From Phascolarctobacterium sp. (GTDB lineage Bacteria > Bacillota > Negativicutes > Acidaminococcales > Acidaminococcaceae): 64,000 bases of DNA. Below are positions 33,843 through 42,759 of this stretch, one piece after another. The position numbers and the translations under genes are program-made. Under the pieces are notes generated by a model that searched no databases, was not told the DNA's origin, and was given only the letters and a program-made list of their open reading frames with translations. Within the stretch, counting starts at the first letter, position 1, and the number at the start of each line of letters is the position of its first letter. The stretch covers positions 310,001-374,000 of the forward strand of contig QAMT01000004.1 of the NCBI GenBank assembly GCA_003150755.1. The letters run 5' to 3'.

Positions 33843-35111
33843 ATGCTTAAAAAATCATCTTGGATTGACTCTTTGGACGAAAATATCATTCCTTATATTG
33901 ATGCGCCCGATTACGAAACAAGGTATCCAACATTAAGCCCGCTGTATATCAGCGTAAGCGAAAAAGAAAAAATACAGTACCTGGCGCGCGAGGTTTACCG
34001 CGTAATGGCAAAACTGGCGGAGGACGTGCGCAGCAAAAGCAGCGTTATGCCGATTGATATTATTAACATGACGCCTAAGCTGACGCCGTTTATTGCCGAT
34101 GACGACAGCGAATATGTAACCAATATTGCCCGCCTGGATTTTGTTAAGAATAAAAGCGGCACTTATAAGGTTGTGGAAATCAACGCCGATACGCCATGTG
34201 CGATGCCGGAGGCTTTTTACGGCAACGACGCGGCGCAGAAATATTTTGCGGCTGGCAGCAGCGTAAATGACCATGACGCAGCGCTGATTGAGCCGTTTGC
34301 AGAACTTTTGGAAACAAAACTGAAGGGCAGGATAAACCTTACCGGCGTTAATATTACGCTGGCTGCTAACGATGCCTATGCCGAGGACTGGGCCAACATG
34401 ATGTACCTTAAAAATTGCCTGGCTGATTATGTTAAGGCGCATTTTGACAAGTACGAGTTTGTTAATGTGCGGGCGGCAAGGCTGATTGATTTGGTGGTTA
34501 AGGATGACGGCGTTTACCATGACGCAGGCGAGGGCGAATATAAAATTGACGTTTTGTACCGCCTGCATCCGCTGGAGCTTTTGATGGACGACGAAAGTGA
34601 CGACGGTTATCCGGTTGGCTTAAAGCTGATGGACCTGGCGAATATGCACAAGGTTATTCTGGTAAACCCGATTAAGGCTATTTTGATGCAGAATAAAGCC
34701 ATGATGGCGATAGCGCATTATTTGGCGGATAATACCGGTTATTTTGATGATGACGAAAAGCAGATTGTGCGCACTAATATTGCTGCTACTTCAATGGACG
34801 CCAAGGATTTTGCCGGGCGCAAATTTTTGAAAAAGCCTATTTTCGGGCGCGAGGGCTGCAATATCTCTATCATTGAGCCTGACGGTACATTCAGCTATGA
34901 AGCTGAAGAAGCGGACGACTGCGCCGATATTTACCAGGAGTTTATTGATTCTGATATAGTCAGTGTGGAAACGGACGCCGGTCGCTGGGAAGGGAAGTTT
35001 ACATATTCCTGCTTTGTCATTAACGGCAGGCCGTCCAGATTGTTTGTGCGTTTCAGCCCCTATGATATTACCGGTATTGAAGCACTGTTTGTGCCGGTAG
35101 TGGTTAAATAA
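33843..35111 (+). CDS. Glutathionylspermidine synthase-like ATP-grasp protein (YgiC/YjfC type)
   Basis: A 422-residue protein of the Gsp-synthase family. EINADTPCAMPEAFYGN and the later FGREGCNISIIEPDG and GRPSRLFVRFSPYDITG match the ATP-grasp fold of the synthetase domain. It lacks the N-terminal amidase of the bifunctional enzyme. YgiC/YjfC proteins ligate peptides or polyamines, but their substrates are not well established. It probably forms an operon with the upstream lipoprotein gene. A terminator follows. Confidence 0.85.
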   Translation: MLKKSSWIDSLDENIIPYIDAPDYETRYPTLSPLYISVSEKEKIQYLAREVYRVMAKLAEDVRSKSSVMPIDIINMTPKLTPFIADDDSEYVTNIARLDFVKNKSGTYKVVEINADTPCAMPEAFYGNDAAQKYFAAGSSVNDHDAALIEPFAELLETKLKGRINLTGVNITLAANDAYAEDWANMMYLKNCLADYVKAHFDKYEFVNVRAARLIDLVVKDDGVYHDAGEGEYKIDVLYRLHPLELLMDDESDDGYPVGLKLMDLANMHKVILVNPIKAILMQNKAMMAIAHYLADNTGYFDDDEKQIVRTNIAATSMDAKDFAGRKFLKKPIFGREGCNISIIEPDGTFSYEAEEADDCADIYQEFIDSDIVSVETDAGRWEGKFTYSCFVINGRPSRLFVRFSPYDITGIEALFVPVVVK

Positions 35112-35112
35112 A

Positions 35113-35142
35113 AACAAGCCGGTTTTTACGCCGGCTTTTGTT
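35113..35142 (+). terminator. Intrinsic terminator after the YgiC-like gene
   Basis: AAGCCGG/CCGGCTT stem with an 8-base loop and a T-rich tail. Confidence 0.8.
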
Positions 35143-35169
35143 ATTATATAGGATAGTTAAAACCATAAA

Positions 35170-35198
35170 TTGCTTTATGCTTTAAGTCGTTGTATAAT
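35170..35198 (+). promoter_or_regulatory. Promoter for gltX
   Basis: TTGCTT and TATAAT with a 17-base spacer, about 40 bases before the start codon. No T-box structure is visible in this short leader. Confidence 0.65.
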
Positions 35199-35236
35199 TA
35201 TAATATTACAGAGTTTTTTATTGAGGAGACGATAAG

Positions 35237-36700
35237 ATGAGTGAAATTCGCGTGCGTTTTGCACCAAGCCCAACTGGTTATTTGCATATCGGCGGAGCAA
35301 GGACGGCCCTGTTCAACTGGCTGTTTGCCCGCAAAAACGGCGGCAAGCTGGTGCTGCGCATTGAAGATACCGATACTGAACGTTTGAAGGAAGACAGTGT
35401 AAGCCAGATTTTGACAAGCCTGAAATGGCTGGGCTTAAACTGGGATGAAGGCCCGGAAGTCGGCGGCGAAGTTGGCCCGTACTTTCAGAGCGAGCGCCTG
35501 CCGCTTTACAAAGAGGTTGCCCAGCGCCTTTTGGACGAGGGCAAGGCTTATTACTGCTTCTGCACCCCGGCAGACCTTGAAGCGCAGCGCGAAAAACAGC
35601 GTGCGCTGAAACAGCCGTTCCGTTATGCGCGTACCTGCCGCAATATTCCGGTAGAAGAAGCAAAACAGCGCGTTGCTAACGGCGAGCCGTATTCTGTGCG
35701 TCTTAAAATACCGACAGAAGGCACGCTGACCGTGCATGACCTGATTCACGGCGACGTAACCTTTGATTTGACCCAGTTTGATGATTTTGTAATTGTAAAG
35801 AGCAACGGCATGCCTACTTATAACTTTGCCGTCGTTGTCGATGACCACCTGATGCGTATCAGCCATGTTCTGCGCGCGGAAGAACATCTTTCCAACACGC
35901 CGAAACAGATTCTGATGTACGAAGCCTGCGGCTTTGAACCGCCTAAATTCGGCCACATGCCGATGATTCTTGCGCCTGACCGCAGCAAGCTGAGCAAACG
36001 CCACGGCGCAACCAGCGTCGAGGAGTTCCGCAGCCAGGGCTATCTTAACAAGGCCATTGTAAACTACCTTACGCTGCTGGGCTGGGGCCCGGGCGATGAA
36101 CGCGAACTGTTCAGCCTTGAAGAAACCATAAAATTGTTTGAACTGGAGCAGATGAGCAAAAAAGCCGCTGTTTACGATGTTAAAAAGCTGACCTGGATGA
36201 ACGGCCAGTATCTTTCTAGCCTGCCGCTGGAGGAGATTTTGCCGGAAGCAGAACCGTTCTTTGTTAAAGCGGGCCTTGTTACGCAGGAATGGATTGACAA
36301 TAACAAAGAATATTTTGCAAAACTGGTTGACGTTGTGCGCGTGCGCGTAAAAACCTTGCAGGAAGTTGTTGATGCTTCCGAATACTTCTTTAAAGATGTA
36401 AAAAGCTACGACGAAAAAGGCGTGGCCAAGCATTTTAAACCGGAAGCGGCTGAACTTTTGCAGGCCTGCATCGACGGCATTAAAGCGCTGCCCGAATTTA
36501 ACCTTGAAACAACCGAAGCGCTGTACAATAAAATTGCTGAAGAGCGCGGCCTGTCCCTGGGCAAGGCAATTCACCCGACGCGCCTTGCGCTTACTGGACG
36601 CACCGTAAGCCCAGGCCTCTTTGACGTAATGGTGCTGCTGGGACGCGAAAAAACCTTGCAGCGCATGGAAAAAGCAGTTGAATTTATTAAAAATATGTAA
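35237..36700 (+). CDS. gltX: Glutamyl-tRNA synthetase
   Basis: Charges tRNA-Glu; in many Firmicutes it also mischarges tRNA-Gln for later amidation. The 487-residue class I enzyme has the HIGH-type motif (PSPTGYLHIGGARTALFN) and the KMSKS-type KLSKRHGA. Length and anticodon-binding C-terminal half are normal. GGAGACG precedes the ATG. Whether it is discriminating cannot be read by eye. Confidence 0.96.
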   Translation: MSEIRVRFAPSPTGYLHIGGARTALFNWLFARKNGGKLVLRIEDTDTERLKEDSVSQILTSLKWLGLNWDEGPEVGGEVGPYFQSERLPLYKEVAQRLLDEGKAYYCFCTPADLEAQREKQRALKQPFRYARTCRNIPVEEAKQRVANGEPYSVRLKIPTEGTLTVHDLIHGDVTFDLTQFDDFVIVKSNGMPTYNFAVVVDDHLMRISHVLRAEEHLSNTPKQILMYEACGFEPPKFGHMPMILAPDRSKLSKRHGATSVEEFRSQGYLNKAIVNYLTLLGWGPGDERELFSLEETIKLFELEQMSKKAAVYDVKKLTWMNGQYLSSLPLEEILPEAEPFFVKAGLVTQEWIDNNKEYFAKLVDVVRVRVKTLQEVVDASEYFFKDVKSYDEKGVAKHFKPEAAELLQACIDGIKALPEFNLETTEALYNKIAEERGLSLGKAIHPTRLALTGRTVSPGLFDVMVLLGREKTLQRMEKAVEFIKNM

Positions 36701-36718
36701 TAACGGAGGTAAGGAAGG

Positions 36719-37558
36719 ATGAAGATTACCGGACTGTTTTTAGCTTTGATGATGATGGCATCCGTAGCTTTTGCGGATTACCCTGCAACCGTTTACAGCC
36801 GCGTTTTAAGCGGCAGCGTAACAGGTACGGTGCCGGAAACTGACGGCCTGGACAATATTGATTTGCAAAAAAGCGCCAACCGCGTGTTGAATGACGCTGC
36901 AAACAGCCTGGCAAAGCAGCTCGGCAGCTGCAATCTTTCCTACACCGTAACGCTGAACCGCCCCAGTGTTGTAGGCATTTTGCTTAAAGCCGAAAATGCT
37001 TCGGGCGTGCTTTATAAAGGCATCAATATCGACCTTACTACCGGGCGCGAGCTGGCGCTGACCGATATTTTCCGCGATGCGGAGGGCAGGCAGGCAGTTA
37101 CCGGTTCATATTACCATGCCCTTCTGGGCGAAAACGGCCTTATGCTGACTGGTGCGGCAGGTTCTGCTTATGACAGGGTAGTGCCTTATAAGGATTTGCT
37201 GCCGTTTATCCGCGCCGCCGCGGCAAGCAGAATTTTGCCGGTAACTAAAATGACCAATGCCGTTGAAGGCCGTGTTGTGCCGGTTAAGCCGGGTGCGCTT
37301 CTGGCAATTAAGCTTGATGCCAACCGCAGCACCGGTTACAGCTGGCAGGTGCATACTCCGGATGCTGCCGCCGTGTACGAAGTTGGACGCTCTTACCTGA
37401 TGCCGATTAACATGGACAGCCAGGCAGGCGTAATGGGCAGCGAAATTATCTTTCTGGCAGTGCAGAAGCCCGGCAATTATAAAGTAACAATGGAATATAA
37501 GCGCGGCTGGGAAATGATGGGCGTGCAGAATTTCAGCTTTGATATTGCCGCGCAGTAA
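36719..37558 (+). CDS. Exported protein with DUF4163/DUF3298-like and chagasin-like domains
   Basis: A 279-residue protein with a signal peptide (cleavage expected after ASVAFA, about residue 19). The first domain ends with YKGINIDLTTGRELALTDIF, typical of DUF3298-like peptidoglycan-associated domains. The C-terminal about 85 residues match the chagasin/I42 family of cysteine protease inhibitors: NRSTGYSW, a GxxG-type loop (GVMGSEIIFLAV) and YKRGWE. It may protect the cell envelope from cysteine proteases, for instance in the gut. Follows gltX by 18 bases. Confidence 0.75.
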   Translation: MKITGLFLALMMMASVAFADYPATVYSRVLSGSVTGTVPETDGLDNIDLQKSANRVLNDAANSLAKQLGSCNLSYTVTLNRPSVVGILLKAENASGVLYKGINIDLTTGRELALTDIFRDAEGRQAVTGSYYHALLGENGLMLTGAAGSAYDRVVPYKDLLPFIRAAAASRILPVTKMTNAVEGRVVPVKPGALLAIKLDANRSTGYSWQVHTPDAAAVYEVGRSYLMPINMDSQAGVMGSEIIFLAVQKPGNYKVTMEYKRGWEMMGVQNFSFDIAAQ

Positions 37559-37568
37559 CGGAGGGGCT

Positions 37569-37811
37569 ATGGAGAAAAAGACCATTACCGTAACCATTTT
37601 TAACGAGCAGTACAGCCTGACGACTGACCTGCCCAAGGAGGAAACCGAAGCCATTGCCGCGATGGTGGATAAAAAAATGCAGCAGCTTGCCGAAAAAACC
37701 CATGTGGTAAAAACCGGGCGCGTTGCCGTATGGACGGCGCTTGATTTTGCCGGTGAGCTTTATAAGCTGCGCAAGGAATACGACAAGCTGTTGGCGGCGG
37801 CCAAGGAATAA
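37569..37811 (+). CDS. zapA: Cell division protein ZapA
   Basis: Small FtsZ-bundling protein. The 80-residue frame has the ZapA pattern: KKTITVTIFNEQYSLTTD, a central helix (IAAMVDKKMQQLAEKT), and the coiled-coil end (AGELYKLRKEYDKLLAAA). GGAGGGG precedes the ATG at 37569. It ends in TAATG with the U32 peptidase gene, the common zapA-U32-mutS2 order in Firmicutes. Confidence 0.88.
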   Translation: MEKKTITVTIFNEQYSLTTDLPKEETEAIAAMVDKKMQQLAEKTHVVKTGRVAVWTALDFAGELYKLRKEYDKLLAAAKE

Positions 37812-40294
37812 TGGTGAAAATCATGAAGGATAAAAGTAAAATAGAACTGCTGGCGCCTGCCGGAAGCTGGGAGGCTTTGGAGGCGGCGGTCAACGCCGGG
37901 GCTGATGCCGTTTATATGGGCGGCAAGGCCTTTGGCGCACGCCAGTATGCCAGCAATTTTGACAGAGACGAGCTGACCCGGGCTGTGTATTTTGCGCACA
38001 TGCACCGGGTAAGGCTGTATATAACGGTAAATACTTTGGTGGATGATGCCGAAATGCCGGAGCTTGCTGATTACCTGATGTTTTTGAATAACGTCGGGGT
38101 CGATGGCATTATCGTGCAGGATTTGGGCGTTATCAACATGGCGCGCAAGCTGGTGCCGCAGCTGCCGCTGCACGCCAGTACGCAGATGACTGTAACAAGC
38201 CTTGCCGGTGTGCGCCTTTGCGAAGAAAGCGGCATGGAGCGTGCCGTTCTTGCACGCGAACTAAGCATTAAGGACATTAAAACCATTTGCAGCAGCACCG
38301 ATACGGAAATCGAAGTATTTATCCACGGCGCGCTGTGCGTTTGTTACAGCGGCCAGTGCCTGATGAGCAGCCTGATTGGCGGACGCAGCGGCAATCGCGG
38401 GCGTTGTGCGCAGCCCTGCCGTTTGCCCTATAAACTGACCGATAAAAACGGCAACGACATGCTGGCAGGCACGGACGCAGGGCAATATTTGTTAAGCCCA
38501 AAGGATTTGAACACGCTGGAAATTTTGCCGCAGCTTATTGAAGCAGGCGTTGCCAGCTATAAAATAGAAGGGCGCATGAAGCGTCCGGAATATGTGGCAG
38601 TGGTGGTAGATGCGTACCGCCGCGCTATTGACAGTTATCTTGCCGGTAACTACAACGTGCCGCAAAAAGATTTTGAAAACATAGAGCAGATTTTTAACCG
38701 CGACTTTACTACCGCTTATATGGTCAGCCGTCCGGGACGCACAATGATGAGCGACCGCCGCCCGAACAACCGCGGCGTAATGGTAGGCCGCGTAGTAAAA
38801 CTTTACAAAGGCGAAAACAAAGCCGCTATTAAATTAGAGAAAAAACTCAGCCTGGGCGACGGGCTGGAGTTTTGGGTAAAAGTCGGCGGGCGCGTTGGCA
38901 CAACAGTTAACAAAATGACGCAGGACGGGCAGGAAGTAATAAACGCCATGCCGGGAACGCAGGTTGTAATAGATATTCCTAACGGCGTGCGTATGAACGA
39001 CCGCGTGTTCCGCACGTTTGATGCCGAACTGATGGAATATGCCGGTAAATTTTACGGCGATAAGGCTAAACGCCGCATTCCGGTAGACGCTGTGGTAACG
39101 GCAAAATTGGGCCAGCCCTTAACCGTGCTGCTTACCGATGATGAAGGCAATACCGGTTACGGCGAAACCAATTTTATTACGGAAACCGCACGCAAGCACG
39201 CGCTTGACGAAGCCGCTGTACGCAAGCAGGTAGACCGCCTCGGCACAACGGAATACGCTTTAAATAATTTAACAGTTGACCTTGACGGCGGCGTTATGGT
39301 GCCGATGAGCGAAATCAACGAGGCGCGCCGCATGGCGGCAGAAGCGCTGGACGCAGCCCGCTTGGAAGCCTTTGCGCCTAAACGCACCGAAAAACACAAG
39401 GTCGATATAGAACTGGTGCGTGCAAAAAAGAAAGTGCCTAAAAAACACGCTATTCTCACCGTGCGTGCCGATACTGCAAGCAAGGCGCAGGCAGCGCTGG
39501 CGGCTGGCGCCGATTATATAATTTTCGGCGGCGATTTGTTCAGCACAAAAATTATCACCGATGCCGATTATGCCAGAGTGGCAGAACTTGCCGCGCAGTA
39601 CGGCAAAAAATGGGCGGCAGGCACGCCGCGCATTATCAGCCAGGGGCAGGAGGCTTTTTACGCCAAACAGTTTGCCAAATGGCAGGGCCTGAACCCTGAT
39701 GCCGTGTATATTTCCAACAACAGCCTGTGGCAGCTGGCAAAAGAAAACTGCAATCTGCCGCTGTGGGCGGATATGGCGCTTAACATTTACAACAGCCAGT
39801 GCCTTGATTTCTGGCATAGCCATGGCGCAAAAGGCGCAGTTTTAAGTGCGGAGCTTACGCTGAAGCAGGTTGAGCATTTGTGCGCTGTAAGCCCGATGCC
39901 GCTTGAATGTATGGTGCAGGGGCGCATTGAAATGATGGTTTCGGAATACTGCGCCGGAGGCAGCTTTTTAGGCGGCCTGCACAAAGGAAAGTGCAGCTTT
40001 AACTGCCGCGAACCGCTGTTTTTGAATGACCGCAAGGATGCCAGCTTCCCGCTGGTGGGCGACCAGAATTGCCGTATGCACGTTTTAAACGCGCACGACC
40101 TTTCCATGCTGGCCAATCTTAAAGCGGTGCAGGATGCCGGTGTAGAACGCCTTTTGATTGACGCGCGCTATTACAGCGACGAAGAAACGGCCAAAACCGT
40201 GGCGCTCTATAAAGGCGTTATGAGCGGTGGGCTGACCCAGGAGGAAAACCTGCCGCACACCACGCGCGGGCACTACTTCCGCGGTGTTTTATAA
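37811..40294 (+). CDS. U32 family peptidase with DUF3656 domain
   Basis: An 827-residue protein. The first half is a U32 domain: LLAPAGSWEALEAAVNAGAD, VYMGGKAFGAR, and the cysteine-rich signature CVCYSGQCLMSS with GNRGRCAQPCR. A second U32-like repeat follows the DUF3656 region (from about residue 390). Members related to RlhA act in 23S rRNA C2501 hydroxylation, and others act as collagenases; the DUF3656 architecture is closer to RlhA. An alternative ATG lies at 37823. It shares one base with zapA. Confidence 0.85.
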   Translation: MVKIMKDKSKIELLAPAGSWEALEAAVNAGADAVYMGGKAFGARQYASNFDRDELTRAVYFAHMHRVRLYITVNTLVDDAEMPELADYLMFLNNVGVDGIIVQDLGVINMARKLVPQLPLHASTQMTVTSLAGVRLCEESGMERAVLARELSIKDIKTICSSTDTEIEVFIHGALCVCYSGQCLMSSLIGGRSGNRGRCAQPCRLPYKLTDKNGNDMLAGTDAGQYLLSPKDLNTLEILPQLIEAGVASYKIEGRMKRPEYVAVVVDAYRRAIDSYLAGNYNVPQKDFENIEQIFNRDFTTAYMVSRPGRTMMSDRRPNNRGVMVGRVVKLYKGENKAAIKLEKKLSLGDGLEFWVKVGGRVGTTVNKMTQDGQEVINAMPGTQVVIDIPNGVRMNDRVFRTFDAELMEYAGKFYGDKAKRRIPVDAVVTAKLGQPLTVLLTDDEGNTGYGETNFITETARKHALDEAAVRKQVDRLGTTEYALNNLTVDLDGGVMVPMSEINEARRMAAEALDAARLEAFAPKRTEKHKVDIELVRAKKKVPKKHAILTVRADTASKAQAALAAGADYIIFGGDLFSTKIITDADYARVAELAAQYGKKWAAGTPRIISQGQEAFYAKQFAKWQGLNPDAVYISNNSLWQLAKENCNLPLWADMALNIYNSQCLDFWHSHGAKGAVLSAELTLKQVEHLCAVSPMPLECMVQGRIEMMVSEYCAGGSFLGGLHKGKCSFNCREPLFLNDRKDASFPLVGDQNCRMHVLNAHDLSMLANLKAVQDAGVERLLIDARYYSDEETAKTVALYKGVMSGGLTQEENLPHTTRGHYFRGVL

Positions 40295-40302
40295 GGAGAA
40301 TT

Positions 40303-42669
40303 ATGGCTAAGTTTGCAATTCAGACATTAGAATTTGATAAAGTAAGGGAAATGCTGGCCGGTAAAACCGCAACCTCGCTGGGACGCGAACGTGTAATGAA
40401 TATGCGCATTGAAAGCAGTTTTGCCGCAGTAAAAAAATTGCAGGAAGAAACTGCTGAAGCGCTCCGCCTTCTGGATGACGGCAAACGCTTTCCATTCGGC
40501 GGCGCTTACAACATTCTGCCGCAGGTTAAGCGCGCCCGCATCGGCAGCGTGCTGGAGCCTGAAGAGCTGATGCAGGTTGGCACAACCTGTGAAGCGCTGC
40601 GCTCCGTTAAGCAGTTTTTATCAGCGGAAGCGGAAATTGCGCCGCAGCTGGGAGAATATGCCAACGAGCTGGAAGCGTTCCCCAAAATTGAACGTTTGAT
40701 TAGCAGCGCTATCAGCGAGAAGGGCGAAATTCTGGACAGCGCCAGCACGAAACTGGCTGGCCTGCGCACGGGCGTGCAGGTTGCCAAAAACCGCGTGCGC
40801 GAAAAGCTGGACAGTATCCTGCATGACCCCAATAACCAAAAATATTTTCAGGATGCACTGGTTACGATGCGCGGCGACCGTTATGTAATACCCATCAAGC
40901 AGGAATACCGCTATAACTTTCCCGGCGTAGTGCATGACCAGTCTGGCACCGGCGCAACGCTTTTTATTGAGCCGATGGCCGTTGTAAATTTAAACAACGA
41001 CATTAAGCGTTACCTGGCGCAGGAGCAGGAAGAAATCGAGCGTATCCTGCGCAGTCTTTCCGGTACGGTCGGCGCGGAAGCAGATAAAATCATCCGCGCT
41101 ATGGAGCAGTTTACGGAGCTTGATTTTATTGCCGCACGCGCTTATCTTGCCCAGCAGCAGAAGGCAGTGCGCCCGATTGTAAATATGAGCGGCGGCATTG
41201 AAATTGCCAGGGGCCGCCACCCGCTTTTAGACCCGGCAAAAGTTGTGCCGCTGGATATTGAAATCGGCGGCAGGTTCAACACGCTTTTGATAACCGGCCC
41301 TAACACCGGCGGCAAAACCGTCGCTATCAAAACGGTCGGGCTGTTTATGCTGATGGTGCAGGCAGGCTTGTTTGTGCCTGCGGCCAGCGCCAAAATGCCG
41401 GTTATCGGCGCGGTTTATGCCGATATCGGCGACGAGCAGAGCATTGAACAGAGCTTGAGTACATTTTCGGGCCATATGACGAATATGGTAGAGATTTTAA
41501 AGCAGGTTAAACCGGGCGAACTGGTGCTGATTGACGAACTTTGCGCCGGCACCGACCCGAACGAAGGCGCGGCGCTTGCTATGTCGATACTGGAAAACCT
41601 GCATCAGCGCGGCGTGCTGACGATTGTTACCACGCATTACAGCGAACTGAAAACCTTTGCTTACGGCCGCCAGGGCATGGAAAACGCCAGCGTTGAATTT
41701 GACCCTGTAAGCCTGCGCCCGACTTATCGCCTTCTGATGGGCGTGCCGGGCAGCAGTAATGCGTTTAATATCAGCCGCAGGCTTGGTTTAAGCGAAGAAA
41801 TTATAGAAAACGCGGGCAGCTTTTTGACGCAGGAGCACGTACACATGGAAGACGTGCTTAAAGAACTGGAAGGCGAGCGGCGCGAATACGAAACGCAGAA
41901 CCGCGAAATCAGCAGCCTGAAAGCGGAAAGCGAGCGTATAAAAGCCGAACTTCAGCACCAGAAACAGGAGCTGGAGCACCGCAAAAACGAAATTTTGCGC
42001 AAAGCACGCGAACAGGCGGACGAGCTGTACCGCAACAGCCGCCGCGAAACGGAAGCCGTTTTAAAAGAGCTGCGTAAAATGAAAACTGATTTTGACGCCA
42101 AGCAGTTACAGGCAGCGGCTGAGGAAGCGCGCAAAAAGCTGCAAAAAAGCTTTGTCAGCGAAACGCCCGTGCCGGAGGGCGAGCCTTTAACGCCTAAAAC
42201 GGCAAAAGTAGGGCAGACGGTATTTTTAAAAACGCTGGGCAAGGATGGCACGATTACCGCCGTCAACGGCAGCGAAGTTACCGTGCAGATTGGCATTTTA
42301 AAAACTACCGTTAAGGCTAAAGACTGCATCGCTATGCGCGGCAAAGCCAAAAGCAATGCCGCTGCGGAAAACTTCGGCAAAAAGCGCAAGGGCTTTTCGC
42401 ACCAGTTTTTTGTTAGCAAAAGCATCGGCGCGCGTACTGAGGTTGACGTGCGCGGCATGACGATGGATGAAGCGATACCCGCCGTCGATAAGGCTATGGA
42501 CGACGCGCTTTTAGCCGGGCTTACCAGCCTGCGCATTATTCACGGCAAAGGCACGGGCGCGCTAAAAGCAGGGCTGACGGCATATCTTTCGGCGCACGCC
42601 GCAGTAAAATCGCTTGCCGAAGCGCCTTTAAATGAAGGCGGCAGCGGCGCAACTATTATCAATTTTTAA
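40303..42669 (+). CDS. mutS2: Endonuclease MutS2
   Basis: A 788-residue MutS homologue without the mismatch-recognition domain. The ATPase core has Walker A GPNTGGKTVAIKT, DELCAGTDPNEGAAL and VTTHYSELK. A coiled-coil linker rich in Glu/Lys follows, and the C-terminal Smr nuclease domain has VDVRGMTMDEAI and HGKGTGALK. MutS2 suppresses recombination or rescues collided ribosomes, depending on the species. The order zapA-U32-mutS2 is conserved. Confidence 0.95.
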   Translation: MAKFAIQTLEFDKVREMLAGKTATSLGRERVMNMRIESSFAAVKKLQEETAEALRLLDDGKRFPFGGAYNILPQVKRARIGSVLEPEELMQVGTTCEALRSVKQFLSAEAEIAPQLGEYANELEAFPKIERLISSAISEKGEILDSASTKLAGLRTGVQVAKNRVREKLDSILHDPNNQKYFQDALVTMRGDRYVIPIKQEYRYNFPGVVHDQSGTGATLFIEPMAVVNLNNDIKRYLAQEQEEIERILRSLSGTVGAEADKIIRAMEQFTELDFIAARAYLAQQQKAVRPIVNMSGGIEIARGRHPLLDPAKVVPLDIEIGGRFNTLLITGPNTGGKTVAIKTVGLFMLMVQAGLFVPAASAKMPVIGAVYADIGDEQSIEQSLSTFSGHMTNMVEILKQVKPGELVLIDELCAGTDPNEGAALAMSILENLHQRGVLTIVTTHYSELKTFAYGRQGMENASVEFDPVSLRPTYRLLMGVPGSSNAFNISRRLGLSEEIIENAGSFLTQEHVHMEDVLKELEGERREYETQNREISSLKAESERIKAELQHQKQELEHRKNEILRKAREQADELYRNSRRETEAVLKELRKMKTDFDAKQLQAAAEEARKKLQKSFVSETPVPEGEPLTPKTAKVGQTVFLKTLGKDGTITAVNGSEVTVQIGILKTTVKAKDCIAMRGKAKSNAAAENFGKKRKGFSHQFFVSKSIGARTEVDVRGMTMDEAIPAVDKAMDDALLAGLTSLRIIHGKGTGALKAGLTAYLSAHAAVKSLAEAPLNEGGSGATIINF

Positions 42670-42707
42670 GTATACAAATTAAAACATATAAACAGTGTAT
42701 ACAGAAA

Positions 42708-42732
42708 ATAATTATTGTGCTACAATAATTAT
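42708..42732. promoter_or_regulatory. Palindromic operator-like site over the lysC -10 region
   Basis: A perfect 11-base inverted repeat, ATAATTATTGT/ACAATAATTAT with a GCT centre. The extended -10 TGCTACAAT of lysC lies within it, so a bound protein would block the promoter. The regulator is unknown. Confidence 0.5.
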
Positions 42733-42759
42733 GGCAGATAATAATTTGGGGGGAACCTG

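Noticed and set aside
32384..33889. 501-codon minus-strand frame opposite the helicase and lipoprotein genes
   Set aside because: It spans two clearly coding plus-strand genes with motifs, and its product has no domain.
35143..35236. T-box leader before gltX
   Set aside because: The leader from the promoter to the start is only about 35 bases, with no T-box motif.
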